From Bactericera cockerelli (taxonomy: Eukaryota > Arthropoda > Insecta > Hemiptera > Triozidae): a DNA stretch of 64,000 nt. Shown piece after piece: positions 19,531 to 30,161 of this stretch. Below the pieces are notes generated by a model, which was given only the letters and a program-made list of their open reading frames with translations, did not search any database and had not been told where the DNA came from. Made by a program: the position numbers and the translations under genes. The stretch is from NCBI GenBank assembly GCA_024516035.1, contig CM044966.1, positions 4,028,962 to 4,092,961 on the forward strand, read 5' to 3'. Each line of letters opens with the position of its first letter. The first letter of the stretch is position 1.

Positions 19531-21230
19531 AGATAATTATTTTTCACATTAATATATTTATTTATTCAGTGGTGTGTCTACACTGTGAATGTGATTAACT
19601 AAATCTGTGATGAGATAATTTACAATTATTGTTCTAAAAAAACATTAATGTTCCAATTAAAATTATGATTTATCATAAACATGAATATTCCAATTAAAAT
19701 TATTATATAAAACTAAACTTCCCTGGTGTGACAGCCAGAATAGTTGTTTTTAGTGTTGGGACAAGTTGAATGTAAGGCAATAATATATATTATATTGATA
19801 TTACTTTTTTTACAATTTTTGTGGCTCCAAGAAGGAAATACATTCCGACCTCACTTCATTAAAATATTGATTTCATTTTTTTTTTTTTTTTTTTTTTTTT
19901 TAATGAATATTTATTTAAAGATATATGTCTATAACATTCAGAGTACTTGTCCCTTTGTTTTTACTTTCCTTACCCCATAGAAAGGAAAGTAATGGAATCA
20001 CCCAAAATTTTCGACAAAGAGCATAATATTTTCCCCAGACCCTGAATCCAAAGTTTCAGCCATCGCGGCATCGGTCCGTGTTTCTGTCGGTCTGTCTGTT
20101 TGTCTGTCTTTTGTTTGTTGTTTTTAACAACAAAAAACGGGGTTTACCCATGTTTATTGTATATGATATGAAAATACAGTTGTATAAAGTTGAAAATACA
20201 CATAGGTAGATGTATAAAACATTATTATACATCTACCTATATGTATGATTAAACCTATAGATGATTGAAACATTAAATAAATAAAATAGTAATATTAAAA
20301 AATAGTAATATAAAAAAAGTTATTTATAAATAGTATGGTAATAAAAAGTATGAATAATAAAATGATGCTAATATACAAATAAATGGATAGTAATAATAAT
20401 AAAATATTTTATTTTTTACCTATGGATACATCTATAATATATTATTTCTAACTTAACTTAATTATGACTAAAAAAAAAATCTAACTTATGACTAACACTT
20501 AAAATCTTAATGACTAAGAAAATGGTACCTACTACTCAATTAAATAGAAAATGGTAGTATGTACCTCTAAATCCAATAATTTTATAATTTTAGAGGCACT
20601 ATCAGAAAAAATGTCTACGTCTGTATCTCAGGCTAAGTTCAAAATTTTATGACATTTATGTATTACTGAATAATGTGTTTCTTTGTGCTATTATATCACA
20701 ATTTTATTGGGTAGCGCAGAATTATAGTACTTTTCCGTATTAAAGCAGATACTATTTTTCCTCACAAGGTATGAGTAGCTTGATCGATAAGGCGGCGGAC
20801 TTGTAACCATCTTCTTAGGAAACACTGTTTCCTAAATAGAAGTGATATATCATGAGTAATAAACGCCTGAATTTGCTTTTTTTTATTGCTCTGAAATTAA
20901 TAAGTTTGTAAATTCTCACCATAAACATTATAAAAAGGAATAAAATTCAAGACACACCTCATTCGTTCTTCTTGCTACCTTCCTATGTTTATTTACCCAT
21001 TTCATCTGATTATCACAAAATGGGTATGTATCCAGGTAAAGGCAGTAGGTAATTATTAACTGTAAAATTGAGAGAAAAAAAAAAATGAACTAAAAAAGTA
21101 TAATATGGTAGCGAGGAGAACGAAGTTCTTTGATGTTTACACCAGATTTTTAACAAAAATTGTAAGTTTTGTAGATTGGATCATACACCAACGTTAAAAA
21201 CAAAACAATTTAAGCAAGAATATTTCCCTA
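19531..21230. other. AT-rich region with repeat fragments
   Basis: Contains a long T run (19878-19900), a repeat with GGAAAGTAATGGAATCACCC and a GTCT-type microsatellite (19980-20112), AT-rich unassigned sequence (20130-20620) and an S4/S2 SINE mosaic (20705-20815). No gene recognised. Confidence 0.5.
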
Positions 21231-21233
21231 AAA

Positions 21234-21314
21234 ATGTTCCTTTTAAAAATCATGTTCCTGACTGTTATCCTGCTTGTTGTTCTGTTGGCTGTAGGGGCGG
21301 ATGTGGATGTAACG
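21234..21314 (+). CDS. Orphan signal-peptide exon ending in a splice donor
   Basis: ATG at 21234 opens 27 codons reading MFLLKIMFLTVILLVVLLAV then GADVDVT, an excellent signal peptide. The exon ends directly before a consensus donor GTAAGT (21315-21320) in phase 0. Length (27 codons), leader and intron phase equal those of exon 1 at 12066-12146. I could not find its second exon in the window; it may be beyond the transposon-filled sequence downstream. Chance is possible for so short a frame, but leader plus perfect donor is hard to dismiss. Confidence 0.5.
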
Positions 21315-21361
21315 GTAAGTAACTGCCCAACCCAGGCTAGGTGAGATTAACGTAAACTGAG

Positions 21362-21475
21362 GTGCGCTCGTGCTGACCCAGCACCTAAATGGAAAGTATT
21401 GTGTCACTTATCGTCCAACAGAGGGGAGGCATACTTACTACGGGATGGGCAGACTACAACACAGACCACACGGGC
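21362..21475 (+). mobile_element. SINE family S3, body fragment
   Basis: GTGCTGACCCAGCACC to CAACACAGACCACACGG, inside the presumed intron after the 21234 exon. Confidence 0.7.
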
Positions 21476-21689
21476 GCATTACGATTCGGCCCAAAAAGGT
21501 TTATGAAAAAGGTTTTCGATTTCAGGTAAAAAAAGTCACCGAACGATTCGTCCCAAAACGTTATCTTGACCAAAAAATAAACAACACGATTCGGCCCAGT
21601 GCAACATTCTAAGTACCGTACATACGAGTATTGAGGGATTTTTTATTATTCAACATTAAATTACGAAATTACCTTCTATATATATTGTA

Positions 21690-22095
21690 TATCAGGCTTT
21701 GGCCTTCTATGTATTATCCCTAACCCTACTATATTCTTTAGGCATGGCCTTCTATGTATTTTACCTAACCCTACTATATTCTTTAGGCATGGCCTTCTAT
21801 GTATTTTACCTAACCCTACTATATTCTTGAGGCATGGCCTTCTATGTATTTTACCTAACCCTACTATATTCTTGAGGCATGGCCTTCTATGTATTTTTAC
21901 CTAACCCTACTATATTCTTGAGGCATGGCCTTCTATGTATTTTACCTAACCCTACTATATTCTTGAGGCATGGCCTTCTATGTATTATACCTAACCCCAC
22001 TATATTCTTAAGGCATGGCCTTCTATGTATTTTACCTAACCCTACTAACTTCTTGAGGCATGGCCTTCTATGTATTTTACCTAACCCTACTGTCA
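21690..22095. repeat. 45-bp minisatellite, nine units
   Basis: Units start GGCATGGCCTTCTATGTATT and contain ACCTAACCCTACTATATTC. Copies are very similar, so expansion is recent. The open frames it creates on both strands are not genes. Confidence 0.9.
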
Positions 22096-22394
22096 AACAC
22101 TCAAACACACAGTGATAACAAAGATGACTGTTACTGGTTCAAAACAATGTTTCCATACTATTTATAGGGATTTTTTGGTGGAATGAAGGTGGGACTTTTT
22201 GTTGGAATAAAAGTGGGATTTTTTGTGTGGGATCAAAACTTGATAGAGTGTTTTGGGACGAATCGGGTTATGGCCGAATCGGGTTGTGTTTTTTTTGTGG
22301 TTTTTTTTTGGGCCGAATCATGCTATGGAAAAGGTCTACTCAGGTAATTTGGGCCGAAAATTTGACCTACCCAGTTTTTCACATTTCTGGACGA

Positions 22395-22444
22395 ATCATG
22401 GCCTCAGGATACCAAAAAAGTTGTTTTCAGCCATTGGTCCGTGC

Positions 22445-22486
<42 letters not shown>

Positions 22487-22960
22487 GTGTGAACAGGATA
22501 TCTCAAGAACGGTAAAAGCTAGAGACTTGAAATTTGGTACACAAATTAATTTTATACACCAAACGAACCACGAAACTTTTGGTTGAAATCGGCCGCATTC
22601 TGCGGCCACAGGGCCGCAAATGCTAGCCGCAAGCGCCGCTTCTTTAAATTGGTTAAAGATACAAAATTTTTTAGAGAACAACATTTTTTTAGATTAAAAA
22701 AATAATAGGGGTCTATTCTGATCATTTTTTTGATATCTTGAACTTTTTGGAACTCGGCCCCAATTTACCGGTATTTGGGGGGACCCGCTTTGACTAACTT
22801 TTTTATTATTCATCCTACATGGGGGTTATGACATATCAAATTCAATGATTTTGAAGTGCTGATTACGAATTTGGCATTGGTTTTTAGTTATCTGTTACCG
22901 TTGAGTCACCAGTGGCGGAATTCGACTCCTTTTTGGGGGATAAGGAAAGTCGTGTGATGT
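22395..22960 (+). repeat. Dispersed repeat with (GTCT)n and a GCGGCC-rich core
   Basis: A (GTCT)n run at 22446-22490, then GGATATCTCAAGAACGG, GGCCGCATTCTGCGGCC and GTTGAGTCACCAGTGGCGG. The 3' half recurs at 29340-29740 inside the LINE-1 spacer. No coding potential; class not recognised. Confidence 0.65.
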
Positions 22961-23029
22961 TTACACCAGATTTTTTATTTATCGTATGGCTTTATTACAC
23001 ATCTCCAAGTGAGAAGGTCATATTCAGAT

Positions 23030-23655
23030 TTTTAAATAGCATCCCAAATTTTTTATGGCATTTTCGAAATCTACATAAAGTTTTAGGTTCAAACAAATTC
23101 TTACTTACCTATAATTTTTGTAACACCCAGTTTCACATCTTTTAGGGAGTTTGAGATTTTTTCCATCTTAGACCATGAGTGTGGTACATCAAATAAGTCA
23201 ATTTTTAAGTGCTGAACACGATAGTAATTGGTTTTTCATTTTACTTAACTTTTTTGGTCACCCATAATAGAGATCAAAAAAAATAATAATAGAAGAACAA
23301 TATTGCTATCGTAATCAGCACTTAAAATTAGACTGATTTGATCTGCCGCACTCATGGTCTGAGGTGGAAAAATATCTCACAATCCCTTAAAGGATGTGAA
23401 ACTGGGTGTGACGTGTGACAAAAATTAAAAGCAGGAATTTTTTTGAACTTAAAATTTTATGTATATTCTAAATGACATAAAAAATAGGGGTGCCATTTGA
23501 AATTCCAAAGGTACCCTTGAAGGGGTCATCCATGAAACTTTTAGAGGTCAACGTTAAATGTTCCCTTTAGAGCTATGAAAATAATTTTGAACATATTTTT
23601 TTCTATCGTCAGTAGTTCTCGAGATATTTAAATAATGGGACACCGTGTATATAAA
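23030..23655. mobile_element. Foldback element, left end lost
   Basis: Arms about 23035-23240 and 23300-23490 are inverse copies (for example TTTCACATCTTTTAGGGAG against CTTAAAGGATGTGAAACTG). The right end reads GGGACACCGTGTATA near 23637-23652, a variant of the CACCCTGTATA ending. A cousin lies at 42568-43058. Confidence 0.65.
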
Positions 23656-23990
23656 AATAGTTATGATAAAATTAAAATACAATATTAATAACCATATAAA
23701 CAAACAAATATAGATGAACAACAATGATAAAATATATACAGATGTTTTAACTGAAGAGCGGGATTTTCGCCTATGGCAATCTCTTCCACACAACCCCCAA
23801 AGTGTTAAAAGAAACACTTTGCTTTTTTGATTTGATTTCCCAGGGCGGAGTATTTGAAAGCATGGATAACACTGTACCGAACTATTTGAGAAAACAAACC
23901 AAGGGACAACATTACAATGGAAAGAGTGCATCTGTGATAAAGCAGAAACCGAGCGAGTGGTTATCTTGATCCACCCTTATCACTTTTCGA
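23570..23990 (+). repeat. Segment duplicated at 24855-25805
   Basis: Order in both copies: CTATCGTCAGTAGTTCTCGAG, an inverted LINE-2-type 3' end (GGCAATCTCTTCCAC), a spacer AAGTGTTAAAAGAAACAC, the terminal exon, then TGATCCACCC. The second copy contains an additional inverted-repeat element. Confidence 0.75.
23844..23969 (+). pseudogene. Four-copy terminal exon, copy 2
   Basis: Acceptor TTTGATTTCCCAG precedes 41 codons and TGA. The end reads GQHYNGKSAS, then PSEWLS and stop. Conservation of the stop position among three copies (23967, 25791, 33687) suggests a captured or duplicated protein-coding exon. The parent gene and function are unknown. Confidence 0.5.
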
Positions 23991-24012
23991 TCACTACCCC
24001 CAAATAACACTA

Positions 24013-24594
24013 CGTGTAAGAATAGTCGTCAAGTGTTCGAATGATTAAAAAGAACTGATATCAAAAACGTGTATTTTCTTTGTTTGAAGGAATTATTTTT
24101 CACGTAATTAGTCTCTTGATAATTCAACCTTAATAATAGCCTCAAAACAAACTACACCTTTGAGCAAACTTCGATTTGGTATTTTGATAATTTAACCAAA
24201 AAATAGCCACACAACAAAACAATACTCTTGTATTAACAATGTTGCATAATTACAGAAACACGTCTTTGACTACTGCACACTGTTTTGTATGTATATTACT
24301 ACACATAAATTTCAGAACAAAACAGTGTGCAGTAGTAAAGGTCTTGGTTCTGTAATTATGCAACATTGTTCTTACAAGAGTATTGTTTTGTTGTGTGGCT
24401 ATTTTTTGGTTAAATTATCAAAATACCACATCGAAGTTTGCTCAAAGGTGTAGTGTTGTTTTGAGGCTATTATTAAGGTTGAATTATCAAGAGACTAATT
24501 ACGTGAAAAATAATTCCTTCAAACATAGAAAATTGACGTTTTTGATATCAGTTCTTTTTAATCATTCCAACACTTGACGACTATTTTTACACGT
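24013..24594. mobile_element. Near-perfect 580-bp palindrome (foldback)
   Basis: From ACGTGTAAGAATAGTCGTC to its inverse GACGACTATTTTTACACGT, with the centre near 24304 between ACTGCACACTGTTTTG and CAAAACAGTGTGCAGT. Only a handful of mismatches are visible along 280-base arms. No ORF spans it. Confidence 0.8.
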
Positions 24595-24961
24595 TTTTTT
24601 TAAGGGATATCACTACTTTTTGATTTTCCTCTGATAGATGATAGATGAAATAAAAACTAATCAACATTTGTAGATAGAAGAAAAAAACTATTTTTTTATG
24701 TTCTAGACTCATCTTTAATAGCATAGGTAAAAAAAAAACACTGCCAATTATGAACACAATACTTCCTCGTGATTGTTTCACATTGTATACACGTGCTAAT
24801 TTTGAGATTTTACACCAGATCACTTGTATCTCCCAAACGGCTTAAACGATTTTCTTCAAACTATGAAAATAATTTTCAACACATTTTTTTCTATCGTCAG
24901 TAGTTCTCGAGATATTTGAATGTCTCGAGATATTTGAATGTCTCAAGATATTTGAAAAAGT

Positions 24962-25489
24962 GAAGACCACACGGGAAAAAGAATGAGGGTCCACTCGTTT
25001 TCATTTCGAGAAAATTGATATTTAAACTTCAAAACACTTTCGTAGTTAACTGAATACATTTACAGAGACATTAATTGTTTAATAAAATTAGTCAATTAGA
25101 TTGGAATGCTCTATGTAAATTTGAATAAAAAATTAAGCTTACTAGAAAATTAAAAAAAAAAAAAAGTTCAAAGGTCAGAATGAAAACAGCAAAAAAGATG
25201 AGAGTAAATTGAAAAAAGTGGTTCCTCATCTTTCTTCCCAAGGTAGCAGCGTTCATTGTTAACAAAATAATCAGTATTTGGGTTTTGGACTCTCATCTTT
25301 TTTTCCGTGTAACATTCATCTTTCTTTCCGTGTATGGGTTTTTTTTCCGATTGAGCTCGGTACCCTCATTCTTTTTGCTATTTCAGACTTCATCACGCTA
25401 AATTTTATGTATTATGATACCATAAAATGGTCTTAACTCGTTTTTTTCAAAAAATTGACCCTCATACTTTTTCCCGTGTGGTCTTCAAG
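24962..25489. mobile_element. Inverted-repeat element with CACACGGGAAAAAG ends
   Basis: GAAGACCACACGGGAAAAAG at the left and CTTTTTCCCGTGTGGTCTTC at the right; the repeat continues into GAGGGTC. Interior AT-rich and non-coding. The paralogous segment at 23640 lacks it, which serves as an approximate empty site. Confidence 0.7.
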
Positions 25490-25664
25490 TAATGATAAAA
25501 ATTAAAATACCAAATTAAGAACAATATAAACAAACAAAAAGAGATGAACAAGAAAGATAAAATATGTACAGATGTTTTAACTGAAGATCGCCTCTGGCAA
25601 TCTCTTCCACCCAAGCCTCAAAGTGTTAAAAGAAACACTTTGCTTTTTTGATTTGATTTCCCAG

Positions 25665-25793
25665 GGCGCTACTGCACGTACCACGTACCAAAACACTATA
25701 CCAAGCTATATGAAAAAAGAAACCATGGGACAACATTACAATGGAAAAAGTGCATCTGTGGTAGAGCAGAGTCCGAGCGAGTGGTTAAAATGA
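25665..25793 (+). pseudogene. Four-copy terminal exon, copy 3
   Basis: Same acceptor as at 23843 and 42 codons ending GQHYNGKSAS, then PSEWLK and TGA. The N-terminal half differs strongly from copy 2 while the C-terminal half is nearly identical, so constraint or recent conversion favours the 3' half. Confidence 0.5.
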
Positions 25794-25849
25794 TCCACCC
25801 TGCACTAACCATTTCTCACTTTTCGATTAATCTCTATTAAAAAAATGTT

Positions 25850-26794
25850 TCTGAAAAGGTGGCCACCCCCTCGTAACTTCTGAACGTGATGGAATTTTTC
25901 AAATCTATAAAGCTTCAATATTGGCACTTTGCTATCCTTAGATAGGAACTGCCCTATGCACCATCCTGCGTTCACACTGATTTTGAGCCCGAGCCGGCTC
26001 TTACAACCTTAAATTTCAGATTTAATGTCAGATTTAATGTCATCTTTTTTATTGCTGTTATACCCCACCCTTTAGGTAGGACATTAGTGTTATTTTCTTT
26101 TTTACTTATTTATTTTGTCATTAGTTTGTTTTTTCTTAATTTTATGCTGTTACCATTGTACTCTGTCCTCCTAATAAAGCATACTATAATAATAATAATA
26201 ATAAGGCCAAGAAACATAAGCCTTTAAAATTTTCAAAAAAACTTATCAGGGGCGGAGCTGGTAGGGTGCAAAGATCAAAACTGTTCTACCCTGTATTTCA
26301 GCAACTATTTAAATTTTTAGTGCAATTTTTTGTTTAAATTGGTCCATGATATTGTTTGCAAGAATCCAAAAAGTATTCTTGTTCGCTTTTAACTCAAGCC
26401 ATAGATAATTTTCTCAAGATAATTTCTTTGTTCACCACATTTTTTGGGTACAAAAAAAATGGTCTTTTTGAAAATGACCTATAATGGGATAAAAATCAAT
26501 GGTAACCTATCTCTTTTATGCTTAAAAATTAAATAAAACTAAATGTAGAAGCATTTAGAGTAATAAAAAAGGCTCTTCAACCAGCAAGATTTTTCACAAC
26601 AGAGTCCGGTGAAGTGGGTAAATTTAGAAATTCTTGGACTTGGGCTGTGGGTACCCAACCCCCTGAATCCGGTACTGGTCTATTCAGTTCATTTATGTGT
26701 CCGACTCTTCAATCCAATAGGACGACAGCCATGTGAAAACTCCATAACGACAAAAAAATGCCGGGGATTTTACTAGTGCTGATTTAAAGAGAGA
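25850..26794. repeat. LINE 3' end and unassigned repeats
   Basis: At 26040-26205 a plus-strand LINE 3' end: CCCACCCTTTAGGTAGGAC, CTCCTAATAAAGCATAC (with AATAAA), then (AAT)n. 26210-26690 is AT-rich, without a gene I can recognise. Confidence 0.5.
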
Positions 26795-26920
26795 GGTTAG
26801 TTGATGGCATGGATAATCTGTATTAGTACCTGCTGATGAGAGCAAATTAGCTCGAAACAGCTGTCCAGGTATGTTCTGATATTCATGCACATCTAATACA
26901 ACTTATCACTTTTCTAGTTT
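26795..26920 (-). repeat. Single copy of the 145/148-bp repeat
   Basis: Inverted relative to 10207-10460; AACAGCTGTCCAGGT and ACCTGCTGATGAGAGC mark it. Confidence 0.75.
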
Positions 26921-26984
26921 TAATGATTAATAGAAATACGAATAGTGCGAAACCACCATAATAACTCAGTGGTCATTTATTGTA

Positions 26985-27107
26985 ATAGCTCAGTGGTCAA
27001 GGCGTCTATCTGGTAATCCGGGTTCGAAACCCAGCCGGGACATGACAAGTTATCCTCCCATTCAGGATTTTGACCACATATTAGCACGTCTTGGCATTAC
27101 TGCTGGA
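26985..27107 (+). mobile_element. S1 SINE, 5' part, split by LINE-1
   Basis: AATAGCTCAGTGGTC, GGTTCGAAACCC and GGCATTACTGCTGGA end at 27107. The S1 3' end (AATCGGGCAGTAAAAATAGG) reappears at 33522 just after the LINE-1 tail. About 25 bases of SINE are missing between the two halves. Confidence 0.65.
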
Positions 27108-27587
27108 TCACACCTTTCCCCTCCGTTCGATTCGATTGTGCACGGTTTATTTTAGTGCTCTAATTTTTCAGTTATAAATTAAAACAGTGACTTTTACATC
27201 GTGACTTTTTGCATAGACATTCTTTTAAGGTTTGTTTTTATTTCACTTTACGTGTTGTGCACGATCTCGGGCTGACTTATTGGGAAAATTGAAGAAATTT
27301 GACAGTCAATTTCCTAACCTTAAAATAAATCTCAAATTTATTAAATCATTATTATTGATGTAACTACGATAAACTTAGCAACAAGTTAACTAAAAACACT
27401 ACTTCCCCTTAGCTCACTAATTATTACTTGTTTGCTATTTCTATAAAATGTCATATGACATGTCTCAGTAATTAATACGCCCCCCGACACACCCATCTTC
27501 TGTTTAAATTCTCATTGTGTCCGTTATCTTTGTTTAACAACAACATTTATAAATTTATTTATTTGTTTACAAATTGAAATTGAAAAG

Positions 27588-28604
27588 ATGCCAGGCGATA
27601 AAACCGGTAATGACGAAGAGAGGAACAACGACGCCTTCACTCAAATATTAGCAGACGCTGGCCTAAGTGCCCAGGGCACCACCACCAGATCCAAGAGTGC
27701 CGAGCGGGCCCCCCTGACCATCGAGGTCCTCACCAAGCTCCTCATAGAAATGGAGAGGCGCATGACCACCACTCTAATCAAGACGAACAACAGCACCCAG
27801 GAGAACATCAATATAGTCAACCAAACAATCAAGAATATGGACGAGAGTACCAAAGCTCAGTTCACGGGCCTGGAAACAAAGCTGTTGGCCCATGAGAAGA
27901 GTGTTGCGAATGCGCTGAAAGAGTTCCAGACAATGAGGAGTGAGGTGGCGGCTCTCAAGGTGGAGCTTGAAGGGTTGAAGTCCAATCCGGCGGGTGCAGC
28001 GGGCGTCTCAGCGGAGGTGGCGGCGCTCAGGACAGAGCTGGAGCAGCTCAAGGCCGCGGGGCCTGCGGGTGCGGGTTCTGACTCTGAGCTGAGCCTGGTG
28101 AAGGAGGAGCTGGAGGAGATGCGGCAGTACGCCCGCAACAGAAACCTGATCATCGATGGTGTACCTCCGGCCCCCGGTGAAAACCTCAGCTCACTGTTCC
28201 TCCGTATGGGCCAGGCCCTAAATATGAACATCGACCCAAACGACATCGAGGCGATCCATCGACTCCCGCCCCGGAAAGTGAACACCAACAGGGCTCCTTC
28301 CATCCTGGTGCAGGTGAAGACGCGGCCTCTGCGCGACAGCTTCGTTCTTCTAGCAAGGAAAAAGAAGTTTAAGCTTGCTGATATAGGTCATACTTCCACG
28401 GGTAATATCTATGTTAGTGAGCACCTCACATCACACCGCTCTCACCTGTACTACCAAGCCCGTATGGTGAAGAAGAACTACAACTTCACATACGTATGGG
28501 TTAAAGGAGGTAAAATATTCCTGAAAAAAGGTGATACCCCGGAGTCCAAGGCTGTCGAAGTTAAGTCCATGGCAGTGCTGGACTATCTAAAAACAGTAAA
28601 GTAG
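27588..28604 (+). CDS. LINE-1 ORF1: coiled-coil and FP25K-like RNA-binding protein (338 aa)
   Basis: Intact 338-residue frame from ATG 27588. Residues about 45-185 are heptad-like (EEMRQYARN at its end) and interrupted by Ala/Gly-rich linkers near 130 and 150, suggesting an oligomerising coiled coil. Residues about 190-330 resemble the Baculo_FP domain found in many insect LINE ORF1 proteins (NLIIDGVPP, IEAIHRLPP, GNIYVSEHL). The expected role is binding of element RNA in the ribonucleoprotein. The coding sequence is much more GC-rich than its flanks. The N-terminus lacks a zinc finger. Confidence 0.8.
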   Translation: MPGDKTGNDEERNNDAFTQILADAGLSAQGTTTRSKSAERAPLTIEVLTKLLIEMERRMTTTLIKTNNSTQENINIVNQTIKNMDESTKAQFTGLETKLLAHEKSVANALKEFQTMRSEVAALKVELEGLKSNPAGAAGVSAEVAALRTELEQLKAAGPAGAGSDSELSLVKEELEEMRQYARNRNLIIDGVPPAPGENLSSLFLRMGQALNMNIDPNDIEAIHRLPPRKVNTNRAPSILVQVKTRPLRDSFVLLARKKKFKLADIGHTSTGNIYVSEHLTSHRSHLYYQARMVKKNYNFTYVWVKGGKIFLKKGDTPESKAVEVKSMAVLDYLKTVK

Positions 28605-30161
28605 ATATTTTTATAATTTCATGACCTTTATTTAGAAACAATAATAATATGTTATAGTTGAAAATATTTTTGCTAGGTACTCTTCCTTGTGCACTAAGAA
28701 TACATCAGACAGATTTGGCACTAATAGTATTGACTATAATAATTATGCAATTTAAATTTGGTTTGATTTATTATTTACTTTTTTCATTCACTATTTGAAG
28801 TCTGAAGTGCTATCTTCTACTTGGTAAAACATTGAAATTTTGTGTTGGGTATGTTTTCTTTGTAACTGATTCTAAACGATTAATTTAACCACACCCATTC
28901 TATTATTAGGCCCTCCCTAATCTTATTTGTCTACTACATTCTCAAATTTACTCCATTTTACTATCTCATGCTGATATGTAAAATATCTATATGTAAGTGC
29001 ACACAATAGGTACAAAACATAACGCTATAGGTAGGCTCGTCTCCAAACTGTCTACAATGATTCGATCAATTAAAATATTGGAATTCTAACCTGTGTACTG
29101 TGGTTTAACCTCTAGATCTAGACAATGCACAAAAAATCTCTCATTTTTTAAATCTCTCTTTTCTTATTATTATTATTTTTTTTATATATTTTTTTTTTTA
29201 ATTGGTGCACTTGTTGTCAAGTGGTTAAGGCGCTAGTTTGGTGATCCGGGTAGTGTGTGGATCCGTTGGTTCGGGTCCCACCCAGTGCATCAATTTTTCT
29301 TCACTAATTTGAGTTTGTGACCAAATAATAATGGGACTTTGAGGGCCGCATTCTACGGCCGCAGTGCCGTACATATTAGCCGCAAGCACCACTTCTTTGA
29401 ATTGGTTACAGATACAAAAAAAAAAAAAAAAAAAAAAAATGGAGAACAACTTTTTCTTAAATTAAAAAAATAAATAATAATAGGTGTCTATTCTCTTCAT
29501 TTTTTTGATATCTTGAACTTTTTGGACCTCGGCCCCAATTTATCGGTATTTACCGTTGACCCGCTTTGACTAACTTTTTTATTATTCATCCTGGATGGGG
29601 GTTGTGACGTATCGGGTTCAATGATTTTGAAGTGCTTATTACGAATTTGGCATTGATTTTTAGCTAACTGTTATCGTTGAGTCACCAGTGGCGGAATTTT
29701 ACTCCACTTTGGGGGACAAGGAAAGTCGTGTGATGCTTACACCAATTTTTTTTTTTTTTTAAGTTTCCTATCATACAATGGGAAAAGTGCTGCTGTGTAC
29801 GTTGTAGGTTTAATTTGCCCAGTTTCTCGCATTTCTGGACGCATCATGGGCATGTTAATAAAAAGATACCGAATCTTATGTGCATATATAATTAAATACT
29901 CTCTGGTAATCTGAAAATAAAGGGTGGTTGGGTAGTAGTATTACGGTACGTATGTGTGTATGTTTATGTGTGTGTTTGTGTGTGGGAAAAGTGGTGGTCC
30001 TACTGTAAACTTCTGCATCCTTTCCTCTCCTCTCTACCTGCCTTCCTCCTTCTAAATCCTAACTATCATTCCCTCTACATAACCTAAGTGGGTACGACCA
30101 CCCATTCGCTGACTGCTCCCTCAACTCCTCATCCTCCTCTGAGTCAGCTGATGTTCACATA
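28605..30161 (+). other. LINE-1 inter-ORF region with inserted repeats
   Basis: 28605-29200 is AT-rich and unassigned. 29205-29340 is a tRNA-like SINE head (TCAAGTGGTTAAGGCGC, GGTTCGGGTCCCACC). 29340-29740 is the 3' half of the 22395-type repeat. 29930-30160 becomes C/T-rich before ORF2. Confidence 0.6.

Noticed and set aside
19744..19980. Hydrophobic 78-codon frame
   Set aside because: Starts at TTG, crosses a long T run and ends in a dispersed repeat.
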